A stretch of 53,812 bases of DNA, from contig JABCSY010000014.1 in assembly GCA_018238625.1 (NCBI GenBank), forward strand, positions 1-53,812, written 5' to 3'. Shown one piece after another: positions 27,127 to 35,999 of the stretch; the first letter of the stretch is position 1, and the number at the start of each line of letters is the position of its first letter. The stretch comes from Promethearchaeota archaeon (GTDB taxonomy: Archaea > Asgardarchaeota > Lokiarchaeia > Sigyniarchaeales > SOKP01). Position numbers and translations under genes: made by a program. The notes beneath the pieces were generated by a model. It saw only the letters and a program-made list of their open reading frames with translations. It was not told where the DNA came from and made no database searches.

Positions 27127-29136
27127 ATGACTAAGAAAAACGAAATAATAGTGTTCGATGCTAATTTCTTTATCTGCATGAATTCTATCAGAGCTAAAAA
27201 TATTCTTGAAAATTTAAGGCGAGTGGGCTCAGATTTGGGCTTTGATTATTACATTAGCTTAATTGTTTTTAACGAAATTAAATCATCTCACACTTTCAAA
27301 GAAAAATTTCGAGAATTCATAAATATAGAAGAAATTGAGAATTTGGAAATTGAAAATATAAAAAACGACTTAAGCAAACAAGGGATCCGTTTCCCTGCTC
27401 AAGACCCAGACTTGTCTTTGTTGTCCTTGTCGCAGAAATTATTAGATAGTAACGGTGAGATTTCTATTAGCTTAGTTTCTGATGACTTTAAACTCGTAAA
27501 AAACGCAAACTTATTTTTTCGCGGCAAGATCAATATTTTATCTCTTTCAAGCTTTTTGCTAAAAATACACAGAACAATCTCCAATAGGCCGTTGCGGTAT
27601 TATTTCAAAAATATTTGGAAAAAATCATTGAATTATACTCTTTCGTACATGATTGAGCGCTCTAAAATTTATCCTGCCGAAGAAAAAATAACATGGTTAA
27701 TTGAAAAGGCGATCAGCGTAACACAAGACTCTATAGTTAGCCAAGACGCGCAGTATGTTGATAGTCAAAAGGGTCCTGTTAAATTTGAGATAGGGGCGAA
27801 TAAATACGAAAAAGAAATCACCATCTGCGAAAAATATATTGAAAACCAGAAACTAGCTAGTAGCGAAGAAAAACTTGTATCTGGAATAGTAAATTTCCTT
27901 GAAAATTTAAAAATATCTCGCGAATACGTTAAGCAAGCAAGAAAAGCCATTGTGAAGCACGATTCGAAAGACGCTGTAAAATTTTTAAAGAAAGGGAACG
28001 GTTTTCTAATTTCTTTATTACAAATTGCTTCCGGCCAATTGAAAACTAATTTAAAGGATTACGAAATTGTTGAAAAGTTAATCTGTAGTGAAATTTCAAA
28101 GATGGAATTTCTAAGAGCATTTCTTCTAGTTTCTTTGGGAAGAGTAAATGCGGCTATTGATTCCTTAGAAAGAGCAGCATTATTTGCCACGATAATCCAT
28201 AATCATCAAACTTGCTTAACCTTAAATTATGTAAAAGCACTAATTCTTTTGTTTCATGGTCTCTATAAAAACGCTATAATGGCTTATAACTTTACCGAGG
28301 AGCTCGCAGAAATTTATAACGACGAAAAACTTAAATTAAAATGTGCGATTGGGAAATCTATAGCGCTTTACATTCAAGGTGAAGACGTTGCAACAGCAAT
28401 GGCTATTATGGAAGAAATTTCTGGTATAAACATGGAAGAAAACTTTTTAGATGCAATTATTGTTTTTAGCGAGCTTGGAGATTACTTTTTAGCTTTAGGA
28501 CATTCTCAACTGGCAGCAAATCTTTACAACGAGGCATTGGAGGTTAGTATTGATTACAAACTAAAAATTAGAAGCGATATACTAATAGAAAAATTAAAAC
28601 GAGCGTATATCGCCACTGTTCTTAATGGGTATTCCACCGAAGACATTATGATAGATCGATTAGATGTATTACTTGATAAAGCGTATTCAGTTAAAGACGT
28701 AGAGAAATATAATGAGCAAATCAAAAAAATTGCTAGTTTTAATATATTGTTATATACACCATTCCCTTATATCTTCGGAAAAAAGAGGATCGTACCTTAC
28801 ATTAAACTTCCTAAAGAACTGCAAGAAGATTATTTAGAAGTCGTACATTTTGAAAAATTGGTAACTAAGAAAGGAGCAGTAGACAGATATCTTTTCATTG
28901 TATCCCATTACGAACTAGGATTATTAGGTGTCATCGTAAAAACCGATGATAATGTGATTGGCATAGCTGAAAATTACACGTTAAAACTTAAACCAACGTC
29001 TAAAGTGAAAATTTATAAACCTACCGCAGAATTGAGGGACACTTATTTAATCCGGGCTATTATTGAAGTTGTATCCAAAAATGAGTGTGAAATAATCTAT
29101 TCTTTGCCCTCTTTCTTTAAAACGTTAAATTTGTGA
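27127..29136 (+). CDS. PIN-domain nuclease fused to a TPR-like solenoid
   Basis: This 669-residue protein has an N-terminal PIN domain (about 7-140). The acidic active-site set looks complete: Asp11 (VFDANFF), Glu50 (FNEIKSS), Asp95 (DPDLSLLSL) and Asp119 (SDDFKL). A basic linker follows, then a long helical-repeat region (about 225-500) with TPR-like pairs, and a beta-rich C-terminal domain (about 560-665). PIN domains are Mg/Mn-dependent RNases found in toxins, rRNA processing (Nob1) and decay. There is no antitoxin partner and the size argues against VapC. Its 3' end lies 1 bp from that of ribosomal protein S26e, so a link to ribosome processing is a reasonable guess only. Confidence 0.88.
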   Translation: MTKKNEIIVFDANFFICMNSIRAKNILENLRRVGSDLGFDYYISLIVFNEIKSSHTFKEKFREFINIEEIENLEIENIKNDLSKQGIRFPAQDPDLSLLSLSQKLLDSNGEISISLVSDDFKLVKNANLFFRGKINILSLSSFLLKIHRTISNRPLRYYFKNIWKKSLNYTLSYMIERSKIYPAEEKITWLIEKAISVTQDSIVSQDAQYVDSQKGPVKFEIGANKYEKEITICEKYIENQKLASSEEKLVSGIVNFLENLKISREYVKQARKAIVKHDSKDAVKFLKKGNGFLISLLQIASGQLKTNLKDYEIVEKLICSEISKMEFLRAFLLVSLGRVNAAIDSLERAALFATIIHNHQTCLTLNYVKALILLFHGLYKNAIMAYNFTEELAEIYNDEKLKLKCAIGKSIALYIQGEDVATAMAIMEEISGINMEENFLDAIIVFSELGDYFLALGHSQLAANLYNEALEVSIDYKLKIRSDILIEKLKRAYIATVLNGYSTEDIMIDRLDVLLDKAYSVKDVEKYNEQIKKIASFNILLYTPFPYIFGKKRIVPYIKLPKELQEDYLEVVHFEKLVTKKGAVDRYLFIVSHYELGLLGVIVKTDDNVIGIAENYTLKLKPTSKVKIYKPTAELRDTYLIRAIIEVVSKNECEIIYSLPSFFKTLNL

Positions 29137-29137
29137 A

Positions 29138-29410
29138 TTATCCTTTCCTTAAATTTTTATTTCTTTGGCTAATCTGATGGCTGTGGACCGCACAGGATAT
29201 GCAATAATACTTTTTTTTGCTAGGAGTTTGAATAATCGTTCCTGTTTTTTTTAGTTCAGCGTACATTCTTCCATCAACTAAAGAGACTCTTTGAGTCACA
29301 GCTTTGGCTTTACTTCTCGGTACCATTCTCCCGCACTTGGTGCACTGGACTTGACTGTAGTGTCCTTTTCTTGATCCCGTTTTGCCACCGCTCTTTCTTT
29401 TTTTTGGCAT
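29138..29410 (-). CDS. rps26e: Small ribosomal subunit protein S26e (eS26)
   Basis: This 90-residue basic protein has the eS26 zinc site: Cys23 and Cys26 (CTKCG) with Cys70 and Cys73 (CISC), plus the family segments RMVPRSKAKA and AVHSHQISQR. In eukaryotes eS26 sits at the mRNA exit channel near the 16S/18S 3' end. Among archaea it occurs in TACK and Asgard lineages but not in most Euryarchaeota, so it is a useful taxonomic marker. The gene converges with the PIN-solenoid gene with 1 bp between the stop codons. Confidence 0.95.
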   Translation of the reverse strand: MPKKRKSGGKTGSRKGHYSQVQCTKCGRMVPRSKAKAVTQRVSLVDGRMYAELKKTGTIIQTPSKKKYYCISCAVHSHQISQRNKNLRKG

Positions 29411-29554
29411 TTTTTTTTCAGCTTTTTTTTCTATTTCGAAATTAAACTCTTATTCCTTTGTATTTGAATAGGGCAAACCTTAAAAATTTTATTTTTTCCC
29501 TTAGAAAGAAGTTAAACTTACGCTCTGTTAAGATTTCCTTCTAAAAAGATATCT

Positions 29555-30253
29555 TTAATTCTTATTTTGTGCGTCTAACTTATTTAGAGCTTTAAAAGAA
29601 AAAATTAATCTTTGGATGATGGTTAAAATTAGTAGTCCTGTAAAAAATAGCATAAATAATGGAAAAAACCAAGTGAAAGGGGTTCCAAGTATTAGTTTTG
29701 ATATTGTATAAATCCACCATTCAACCATAAAAGCAAGCCATAAAATAACTAATCGCTCAGCTCTTTCCATAAATCCTACTCCTCTCATGTCAATACCTTC
29801 GTTCTCCGCTCTGGCGCGAATGTAGGAAATCATAATTACAAAAAATAAAATGATATACCCTAAAATGTAATGCAGGAAGTTTCCCAAAATCAGCCCTATT
29901 ATTAACACTGAATCTGATAGTCGATCTAAATTAGAATCTAAAAAAGCTCCAGCTTTAGAATTAGAATTAGTTCTTCTAGCTACTTCTCCATCGAATATAT
30001 CAAATGCCCCTGCCCAAAACAATATAAAAGGTACCATCCAAGCAGTATAAAATGGAAAGCGTAACCCCCCAATTGAAAGTAAAAAAGCAACACTCACTGA
30101 ACATAAAAACCCAATATAGGATAATATTGTTGGCGAGAACTTATGTTTGATTAAAAAATTAACGGGAAGATCAATAGCTTTGCCTATAATTCTTCTTTGG
30201 TTACTTCTTTTATCATTACCTTTATTACTATTTGTATGTTCTGTTTCGCTCAA
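29555..30253 (-). CDS. CDP-alcohol phosphatidyltransferase family protein (archaetidyl transferase-like)
   Basis: This 232-residue membrane enzyme has the complete family signature D88-G89-x2-A92-R93-x8-G102-x3-D106-x3-D110. About five or six transmembrane helices follow a basic, Asn-rich N-terminus. The enzymes join a CDP-activated lipid to an alcohol phosphate (inositol phosphate, glycerophosphate or serine). In archaea this class makes archaetidylinositol phosphate or archaetidylglycerophosphate; sequence alone does not decide. The start is TTG. It is followed downstream by S26e and preceded by trmY on the same strand. Confidence 0.9.
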   Translation of the reverse strand: MSETEHTNSNKGNDKRSNQRRIIGKAIDLPVNFLIKHKFSPTILSYIGFLCSVSVAFLLSIGGLRFPFYTAWMVPFILFWAGAFDIFDGEVARRTNSNSKAGAFLDSNLDRLSDSVLIIGLILGNFLHYILGYIILFFVIMISYIRARAENEGIDMRGVGFMERAERLVILWLAFMVEWWIYTISKLILGTPFTWFFPLFMLFFTGLLILTIIQRLIFSFKALNKLDAQNKN

Positions 30254-30322
30254 TTTTTTTGCTTTTTGTAAATGAGTATTTGAGATATTTTGTTTTAAAT
30301 GTATTTAGTTTTAAAAAAGTTT

Positions 30323-30916
30323 TCATATTAATAAGCTCAAGTTCAATTTGATTAATCGAATCGTGCTACTTGCTAAGTAAGATCGATTTCCAAGGCTCAA
30401 ATTTGTAAGATTTAACTCCTTTAATTCTTTTGAGTTTATTAATTCACCGCTTTGGTCTCCAACTATAAATAACAAATTCTTTTTCGGACTCATGTCCATA
30501 AATATTCTGCTAAAAACTATTCCACTCTCATTTAACACAAATATTTGAAATTTTTTCTTAACAAAATTTTTAATTACTTCAAAAATATCTAAATTTGAAC
30601 TCTTTATTGAATCTAATGGATTTACGGTATATTTCTTATTTCCTTTCTTAATGAAATCTACAAAATAATCAGTCAACAGTATTTCGTTTTTAGGGAAAGT
30701 ATCGTTATTAAACCTATTGGAATCAAAAACAAACGTTCCGTAGTTATCTAGAAAAGCCCAAATTTGAATGTTTTTTTCGAGTTTATTATCGTTAATAAGT
30801 GCTGATAAAACACACCGCGAAATTACATCTAATCTTCCAGAAGTACCTTGAATATCTTTTATATTATAATTTTCAAGATTTACAGTACTGGATTTTATAC
30901 AAAATATTGTTTTCAT
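30323..30916 (-). CDS. trmY: tRNA (pseudouridine54-N1)-methyltransferase TrmY
   Basis: This 197-residue SPOUT-type (DUF358) methyltransferase has family landmarks: GTSGRLDVISRCVLSALI (25-42) near the N-terminus, FIVGDQSG (SAM-binding knot) and SLGNRSYLASSTIRLIKLNL near the C-terminus. TrmY methylates pseudouridine 54 of archaeal tRNAs to m1-psi. The gene lies 69 bp upstream of the phosphatidyltransferase on the same strand and is divergent from a Lrp-type regulator. With ArcS/RaSEA, Gar1 and the candidate guide RNA it makes RNA modification a theme of this window. Confidence 0.88.
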   Translation of the reverse strand: MKTIFCIKSSTVNLENYNIKDIQGTSGRLDVISRCVLSALINDNKLEKNIQIWAFLDNYGTFVFDSNRFNNDTFPKNEILLTDYFVDFIKKGNKKYTVNPLDSIKSSNLDIFEVIKNFVKKKFQIFVLNESGIVFSRIFMDMSPKKNLLFIVGDQSGELINSKELKELNLTNLSLGNRSYLASSTIRLIKLNLSLLI

Positions 30917-31011
30917 AGGGTTTTCGAGAGAGATTATAATTGATCAGTTATAGTATATATTGTATAGTATAATAATAAAATAGATATTCTACATTATAGA
31001 GATTTTCGGTT

Positions 31012-31944
31012 ATGGATGAAATTGATTTTACAATTTGTAAACTATTAGTGGCCAATTCAAGGACGCCTTACAAAGAGTTCGCTGAATTATTCCATATAAG
31101 TGTCAATTCCATTCATAAGAGAATAAGATCATTAGTTGATAACAAAATAATTCAAAGTTTTAACGCTCGACTTGGCTTCGCGAATTTTCCTAATGTTTCA
31201 AATATTATTATGTTTGGAATACCGAATGTGAAGGATAGAAAAGATTTAATGGATAATTTAGGTCGTAATGAGAATATTTACAATGTAAAGAGGGCAAGTG
31301 GCAATTTATTCTATATTTATGCATATATACGGAACACAAGTGAGCTGGATTATTTAATTTCATTTATTCGCAAAGCAGGAGATGTTAGAGAATTAACTGT
31401 AGGTATTGATAGGAATATGCCATTTTTTTCTTTAGGAGAAAAGAAAAAGCTTTCAGATATGGATTACCTAATTATAGATTCTCTGAAAGATAATTCAAGA
31501 AAAAAAAGATCAGACATCTCTAATGAACTTAATATATCAACTAAAACTGTAAGTAGGCGGTTAGATAATCTAATCAATAATTTTTCAGTCCAATTTCAAA
31601 TTGATTGGTATCCTGATAATTCTGGTCAAGTTACTTCAATTATTATCTTAAAATTAAAGTCTGATTTGATTGTGGATGATAATGAATTTATCAAGGATCT
31701 TAGGAACCAATATGGTTCAAAAATCCTATTTACATGGTCTTTCAGTAATCTACCTAATATTAAACTTGTTAGCGTTTGGACAAAAACGATGAAAGAATTA
31801 CAAAACATTGAAACTTCATTTTTATCCGAAATAAGATACGAATCGGTAGAAGTTACTGTACTTATAGAAGGGAAAGTGTACCCTACATGGATTGACAAAC
31901 AATTAGAAGATAAAATTGGTAATATTAAACAAAATTTAAGATGA
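31012..31944 (+). CDS. Lrp/AsnC-type transcriptional regulator with two winged-HTH domains
   Basis: This 310-residue protein has an N-terminal Lrp-type HTH (DFTICKLLVANSRTPYKEFA, recognition helix in SVNSIHKRIRSLV), a ferredoxin-like segment, a second HTH (MDYLIIDSLKDNSRKKRSDI, recognition helix in STKTVSRRLDNLI, about 150-200) and another ferredoxin-like segment. Tandem duplications of the Lrp unit are common in Asgard and methanogen regulators. It sits upstream of an ABC-2 exporter; an 18-bp palindrome lies between them, so the exporter is a plausible target (inference). Confidence 0.88.
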   Translation: MDEIDFTICKLLVANSRTPYKEFAELFHISVNSIHKRIRSLVDNKIIQSFNARLGFANFPNVSNIIMFGIPNVKDRKDLMDNLGRNENIYNVKRASGNLFYIYAYIRNTSELDYLISFIRKAGDVRELTVGIDRNMPFFSLGEKKKLSDMDYLIIDSLKDNSRKKRSDISNELNISTKTVSRRLDNLINNFSVQFQIDWYPDNSGQVTSIIILKLKSDLIVDDNEFIKDLRNQYGSKILFTWSFSNLPNIKLVSVWTKTMKELQNIETSFLSEIRYESVEVTVLIEGKVYPTWIDKQLEDKIGNIKQNLR

Positions 31945-32252
31945 AACCTTTTTGATCCAAATTTCACTGTTTTCTAACCCGATTAAGTCATAGGTAGGAA
32001 TTAATATTTTTCAACTTAATTTTCCTTAAGAATTGAAGGATGGGAGGGCTATAATAAATACTAACTCTAGTGATGTTATCATTCTTAACCCAATTGGGTT
32101 AAAAAACTCCCATTTTTCCATTACTTTTTACCTGTTTATTATGTAATAGGTTACCATCGAATTTAAAAGCGAGTTTTAATATTTCAATATCAAATAATGG
32201 ACTAAAAATGTTTTATATTGATTTAGTTGTATTATTAAGTAAAACAATATAA
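31945..32252. other. Intergenic region with two dyads upstream of the ABC-2 exporter
   Basis: These 308 bp separate the Lrp-type regulator from the exporter genes. They hold the 18-bp perfect palindrome at 32085-32102 and a looser dyad near 32131-32150 (CCT...ATTA-TG-TAAT...AGG). I see no RNA gene or small ORF. Confidence 0.5.
32085..32102. promoter_or_regulatory. 18-bp perfect palindrome, likely operator
   Basis: TTAACCCAATTGGGTTAA is fully self-complementary. It stands about 150 bp upstream of the exporter start and 141 bp after the double-HTH regulator. AT-flanked palindromes of this size suit a dimeric Lrp-type regulator. No T-run follows it directly, so termination is less likely. Confidence 0.5.
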
Positions 32253-33080
32253 GTGAATAAAATGTCAGAATCTAAAACGAAAGAATATGAAAAACCTGAG
32301 AATATTATAAATCCTAATGGTAAATTCTCTATTGAGGTAAATAACCTTAGAAAGGTTTTTAGAGCTAAAAAAGGGTTTGACGATGTAGTCGCTGTTGATG
32401 ATATTTCCTTTAAAGTAAAATCTGGAGAATTATTTGGATTTTTAGGTCCAAATGGAGCAGGAAAAACAACCACAATAAACATTCTGATTGGTTTATTAAA
32501 ATCAACAAGTGGTACTGCAATTATTAATGGTTACGATGTAAAAGATGGGCTCTATCATATTAAACAATTGATTGGAGTCTGTCCGCAAGAACCTTCGATT
32601 TTTAAACTTCTAACAGGGAAAGAAAACATCAAACTTTTTGGTGCACTTCACTCCATGAAAAAAGTTGAAATAGAGGAGAATGCGGATAAACTTTTGAAAA
32701 TTCTAAATTTATCCAATGCGATTAAACGAAAAACCAAAGGATATAGTGGTGGAATGTTAAGGCAGTTAAATATGATAATTTCTTTAATACATGACCCCAA
32801 AATAGCATTTTTAGATGAACCCACTGTAGGCATGGATCCTAGAATACGTAGAGCAACTTGGGAATTCATACGCTCACTTAAAAAAAAAAATAAAACGATA
32901 TTCTTAACTACGCATTACATTGAAGAAGCTGAAAAACTTTGCGACAGAGTAGCTATTATAGATTATGGAAGAATTATCGAAATTGGAAACCCGAATGAAT
33001 TGATCCAAAAATATATGGTTAATAACTTAGAGGATGTTTTTATGAAAATTACAGGAAGAAGAATAATGGAGGGAATGTAA
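32253..33080 (+). CDS. ABC-2 type transporter ATP-binding protein (drug/antibiotic exporter type)
   Basis: This 275-residue ABC ATPase of the DrrA/CcmA class has Walker A in LGPNGAGKTT, Q-loop in GVCPQEPSIF, signature YSGGMLRQL, Walker B IAFLDEPTVGMDP and switch His in TTHYIEEAEKLCDR. The start is GTG 32253, or ATG 32262 three codons later. It directly abuts the permease gene, forming a two-gene exporter. The substrate is unknown; a drug, lipid or polysaccharide is typical for the class. The double-HTH regulator upstream is the likely controller. Confidence 0.93.
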   Translation: MNKMSESKTKEYEKPENIINPNGKFSIEVNNLRKVFRAKKGFDDVVAVDDISFKVKSGELFGFLGPNGAGKTTTINILIGLLKSTSGTAIINGYDVKDGLYHIKQLIGVCPQEPSIFKLLTGKENIKLFGALHSMKKVEIEENADKLLKILNLSNAIKRKTKGYSGGMLRQLNMIISLIHDPKIAFLDEPTVGMDPRIRRATWEFIRSLKKKNKTIFLTTHYIEEAEKLCDRVAIIDYGRIIEIGNPNELIQKYMVNNLEDVFMKITGRRIMEGM

Positions 33081-33818
33081 ATGAAATTTAAAAGAATTTT
33101 AGCCTTGTTAAAGATGGAACTGCTAAAGGCAATTCGAGAACCAGCTTTCTTTTTCTTGATGCTATTATTTCCCGCACTTCTTACAATAATGTTTGGATTA
33201 GTTTTTGGAGATCCTGAATTTGGAATGACGATGAACACAACAGCTCCAGGATTATTTGCGTATGCCTGTATATTCATAATAATGACAGTAGCTCAATCCT
33301 TTAGTGAAATGCGTGATCAAGGGCTTCTTAGAAGATTAAACACAACTCCAATGACATCAGCAGATTTTATTGCCAGCGAAATATTATCAAATATGATTAT
33401 TGTTGTTCTGCAAGTAATAATCATATATATTTTGGCTATTCCATTTGGGTTTACTCCAAATACTAACGCTATTGGAATGGTTTTAGCTTTCCTTTTAATG
33501 ATAGTATTTTCGCTAAGTTCAGTTGGGTTAGGACTTATAACAGCTACGATATCTAAATCTTCTGGAACCGCCACGGGACTTTCATTTATCTTTATATTAC
33601 CCCAAATGTTTCTAGGAACTTTTATACCGGTCACCGCAACAACTAAACCTATAGCAATGTTCCTGCCAAGTTATCATGCAACCCAGGCTATATCTGCGAT
33701 TTTCAGTGGAGATTTAACTAATCCTTTGGTACTGACTGGTTTTACCTTTATCTCAATAGTAAGCATAGCAATTATAATTATTGGCATTCTGCTATTTAAG
33801 AAATCAGGGAATAAATAA
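33081..33818 (+). CDS. ABC-2 type transporter permease
   Basis: This 245-residue protein has six predicted membrane helices and the DrrB-type ABC-2 membrane signature (EMRDQGLLRRLNTTPMT with the coupling helix, then FLGTFIPV and LPSYHATQAI). Its ATG lies directly after the ATPase stop, with the Shine-Dalgarno sequence GAGGG inside the upstream gene's last codons. It forms the membrane channel of the exporter. A palindromic terminator follows at 33954-33990. Confidence 0.92.
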   Translation: MKFKRILALLKMELLKAIREPAFFFLMLLFPALLTIMFGLVFGDPEFGMTMNTTAPGLFAYACIFIIMTVAQSFSEMRDQGLLRRLNTTPMTSADFIASEILSNMIIVVLQVIIIYILAIPFGFTPNTNAIGMVLAFLLMIVFSLSSVGLGLITATISKSSGTATGLSFIFILPQMFLGTFIPVTATTKPIAMFLPSYHATQAISAIFSGDLTNPLVLTGFTFISIVSIAIIIIGILLFKKSGNK

Positions 33819-33953
33819 TCTAGAAATAATTAAACCATTTTTTTTTAATTTTCCTTTCTTAAGAAAATCTCAACAAGGAGCTATTACTACTGTTTGGAAG
33901 TGGAAAAAAAGAATTAAATAAAAGTTAAAAGAAAAAAAAATTTACATCAAATC

Positions 33954-33990
33954 AAAAAGGAAGGGAAAATGTTTTCCTTTCCTCTTTTTT
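33954..33990. terminator. Inverted repeat between convergent genes, bidirectional terminator
   Basis: AAAAAGGAAGGGAAAA pairs imperfectly with TTTTCCTTTCCTCTTTTT around a TG centre. It lies between the end of the ABC-2 permease and the end of cbiN. T-runs appear on both strands, as expected for a terminator serving both operons. Confidence 0.55.
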
Positions 33991-34007
33991 ATTATTAGAA
34001 ATTTCTA

Positions 34008-34316
34008 TTATTTCGTGTCTCTTTTCTTCAAATATGTTATCAAGTAAAAAACACCAGTCATGATAGCTATAGAAAGAACGATACCGATAATCCCTGCAAC
34101 ATAATCGTTAGTAACCCAACTTAGGATAGGGGTCCAAGGAGAAAACAAATTTTCGAGCCACTCTTCGCCATTAATATCGATTAAAACCCTTTCTAAACCA
34201 TCTGGGTTTTCTGAGAGAAATCCAAGTGTAAAACCTACTGCTATCACAAACATTAGTGCCGCAACTATGACTACTACCGTGATTAAAGGCCATTTATATC
34301 TACTAAATCCAACCAT
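34008..34316 (-). CDS. cbiN: CbiN-like PDGLE-domain component of a cobalt/nickel ECF transporter
   Basis: This 102-residue protein has two transmembrane helices flanking an extracytoplasmic loop that contains the PDGLE motif (PDGLERVLIDING), the signature of NikN/CbiN-type auxiliary subunits. These assist the substrate-binding CbiM/NikM subunit in metal loading. It starts 3 bp after cbiM, so the pair is translationally coupled. Cobalt rather than nickel is guessed from the corrinoid proteins elsewhere in the window. Confidence 0.88.
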   Translation of the reverse strand: MVGFSRYKWPLITVVVIVAALMFVIAVGFTLGFLSENPDGLERVLIDINGEEWLENLFSPWTPILSWVTNDYVAGIIGIVLSIAIMTGVFYLITYLKKRDTK

Positions 34317-34319
34317 CCT

Positions 34320-34991
34320 TTATTCTACCCCCAAAATTGATTCAGTTAAAATAAAATCTGGTTTTGTTTTATAGATATAAAAAACAATTAAAGCAGAAAT
34401 TATTGCTTCGCCAATACCTATTATAAGATGCCAGAAAACCATAGCGGGAATGGCAATTTCAATTGGAATCGCGCCACCAATACCAATCTCGATGCCACAA
34501 ATGAAAGAGGCCAAGACAATTGCGATGTAAGACCCAATAGCAGTTGCGATTGTTACTTTTAATTCTTTTTTTAGCGACGTTTTATTAAAAAGCCCTACAA
34601 GCAACACCACTATATAAAATCCTACAATACCACCAATTATCCCCATATTAAAGGCATTAGGTCCTAACGCGGTAATCCCCCCATCCCCAAAAAGGCTTTG
34701 AATAACTAAAATTAAAAATAATACTATAACGGACGCCCAAGGACCAAGTATAATAGCTACTAAAGTTCCTCCAACCAAATGACCGGAAGTTCCTCCTGGA
34801 ACTGGATAGTTAACGAATTGAAACGCAAAAATAACTGCTGCTAAAACTCCAATGTAGGGGATCATCTTTTCAGAATCTTCTTTTTCAAACATTTTGCCCA
34901 TTCTAAAATATCCTAGAATCATAATAGCAATTGTAACAATCCAGAGCACTATAGTTGTGATTGGATCTAATAATCCATCTGGTATATGCAT
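34320..34991 (-). CDS. cbiM: CbiM/NikM metal-binding S-component of an ECF transporter
   Basis: This 223-residue protein begins MHIPDGLL, the conserved N-terminus whose Met1 amine, His2 and a further His chelate the metal ion. HLVGGTL in PGGTSGHLVGG supplies the conserved loop. Six or seven membrane helices follow. CbiM alone with CbiN can bind Co2+ or Ni2+; transport needs the CbiQ/CbiO energising module encoded divergently. The start is fixed because the function depends on the exact N-terminus. Confidence 0.93.
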   Translation of the reverse strand: MHIPDGLLDPITTIVLWIVTIAIMILGYFRMGKMFEKEDSEKMIPYIGVLAAVIFAFQFVNYPVPGGTSGHLVGGTLVAIILGPWASVIVLFLILVIQSLFGDGGITALGPNAFNMGIIGGIVGFYIVVLLVGLFNKTSLKKELKVTIATAIGSYIAIVLASFICGIEIGIGGAIPIEIAIPAMVFWHLIIGIGEAIISALIVFYIYKTKPDFILTESILGVE

Positions 34992-35051
34992 TTTTTATTT
35001 ACCTATATTTTATTATCGATTAATTTTTTTGTTATGGAATAATATTTTATC

Positions 35052-35106
35052 ATAATTTAGTATTATTTATAAACGGTATGATTAATTTATAAAATAATAT
35101 GAAGTC
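35052..35106. promoter_or_regulatory. cbiM-cbiQ divergent promoter/operator, copy A of a duplicated element
   Basis: This 55-bp block is 50/55 identical to 36891-36945 downstream of cbiO. Its core is a dyad: TATTATTTATAAA (35061-35073) and TTTATAAAATAATA (35086-35099). A TATA box TTTATATATA at about 35128-35137 follows, suited to cbiQ (start 35193). The differences between copies fall only in the spacer, which suggests the arms are under selection. A metal-responsive repressor such as NikR or a DtxR-family protein is the natural candidate, but none is encoded nearby. Confidence 0.6.
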
Positions 35107-35192
35107 GCAAAATATAGCTTTCAGCGATTTATATATAACGAATAATGCTACAAATTGCGCTAAATAGTAGGGATTAAGGGAGACTAAAAAAA

Positions 35193-35999
35193 TTGGATGT
35201 AGAATTGCCTTTTAAACACGAAGATGAGAAAAACTTTTTGAATAAGATTCATCCCCTAGTTCGTTTTATCCTCCCGTTCATTTTTGTCCTCCCATTCCTA
35301 ATTATAAACGATGTTTACTTAGTCGTAACAATAATATTGGTCGTTTTAATTTTTAATTTAGTGTTTCGCTTACATCTTACAAAAACTCTTTCAAAACTTA
35401 AAGCGTTACTTCCTTTTATCCTACTTATTACGATTTTTGTACCTTTATACGTTGGAAACACCGTAATTTATCAATTAAATATTGGAATTTCGCTTAATAT
35501 TTATAAAGAAGGTTTAATTTTTGCTACAACTTTATTTTTTCGAATTATTGGGGCTATGTTTGTATTTCTAACGTTCTTCATGTCTTTAACCTATTCAGAA
35601 TTTATTGAAGCTTTAACTAAACTCAGAGCAATTCCCTCATTTTTCATTGGAAGCATTGTTATTATGCTTCATTACATACCAATTCTCGCAAAATCTAATA
35701 GAAAGGTATTGGACGCACAAGATTTAAGGGGAAAAAACGTCACATCGTATTGGCGAAGGCTTAAAACTCATGGATTTATAATGGGAAAGAATGTAGTAAA
35801 CAACATGGAGAGAAGCGAAAAATTGTACGAGAGTTTAAAAATGAGGGGTTTTTCTGGTAAAATCACTTTTGCTTCAAGAAAAATAAAGTTTGTAGATGTA
35901 TCAATCGTGGTTATATTTTTAAGCATCGTAATTTATGTCATCTATTTTATTAATTTAGAACAAATATATATGGAGGTTTTCAAATTATTCCTCTCGTAG
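35193..35999 (+). CDS. cbiQ: CbiQ/EcfT transmembrane energy-coupling protein
   Basis: This 268-residue integral membrane protein has the EcfT layout: four N-terminal helices, a cytoplasmic helical region with coupling motifs (SLKMRGFSGK near the end carries the A-R-G signature), and a last helix. It couples CbiO ATP hydrolysis to the CbiM metal carrier. The start is TTG at 35193, preceded by AAGGGAGA, about 55 bp after the TATA box. It overlaps the beginning of cbiO. Confidence 0.9.
   Translation: MDVELPFKHEDEKNFLNKIHPLVRFILPFIFVLPFLIINDVYLVVTIILVVLIFNLVFRLHLTKTLSKLKALLPFILLITIFVPLYVGNTVIYQLNIGISLNIYKEGLIFATTLFFRIIGAMFVFLTFFMSLTYSEFIEALTKLRAIPSFFIGSIVIMLHYIPILAKSNRKVLDAQDLRGKNVTSYWRRLKTHGFIMGKNVVNNMERSEKLYESLKMRGFSGKITFASRKIKFVDVSIVVIFLSIVIYVIYFINLEQIYMEVFKLFLS

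Noticed and set aside
31626..31967. Minus-strand ORF of 113 codons
   Set aside because: It lies antisense to the double-HTH regulator and has no recognisable pattern.
35000..35192. Cobalamin riboswitch in front of the cobalt transporter genes
   Set aside because: No B12-box-like sequence or multi-helix leader is visible; the region is AT-rich promoter and dyad sequence, and cobalamin riboswitches are not the usual control in archaea.
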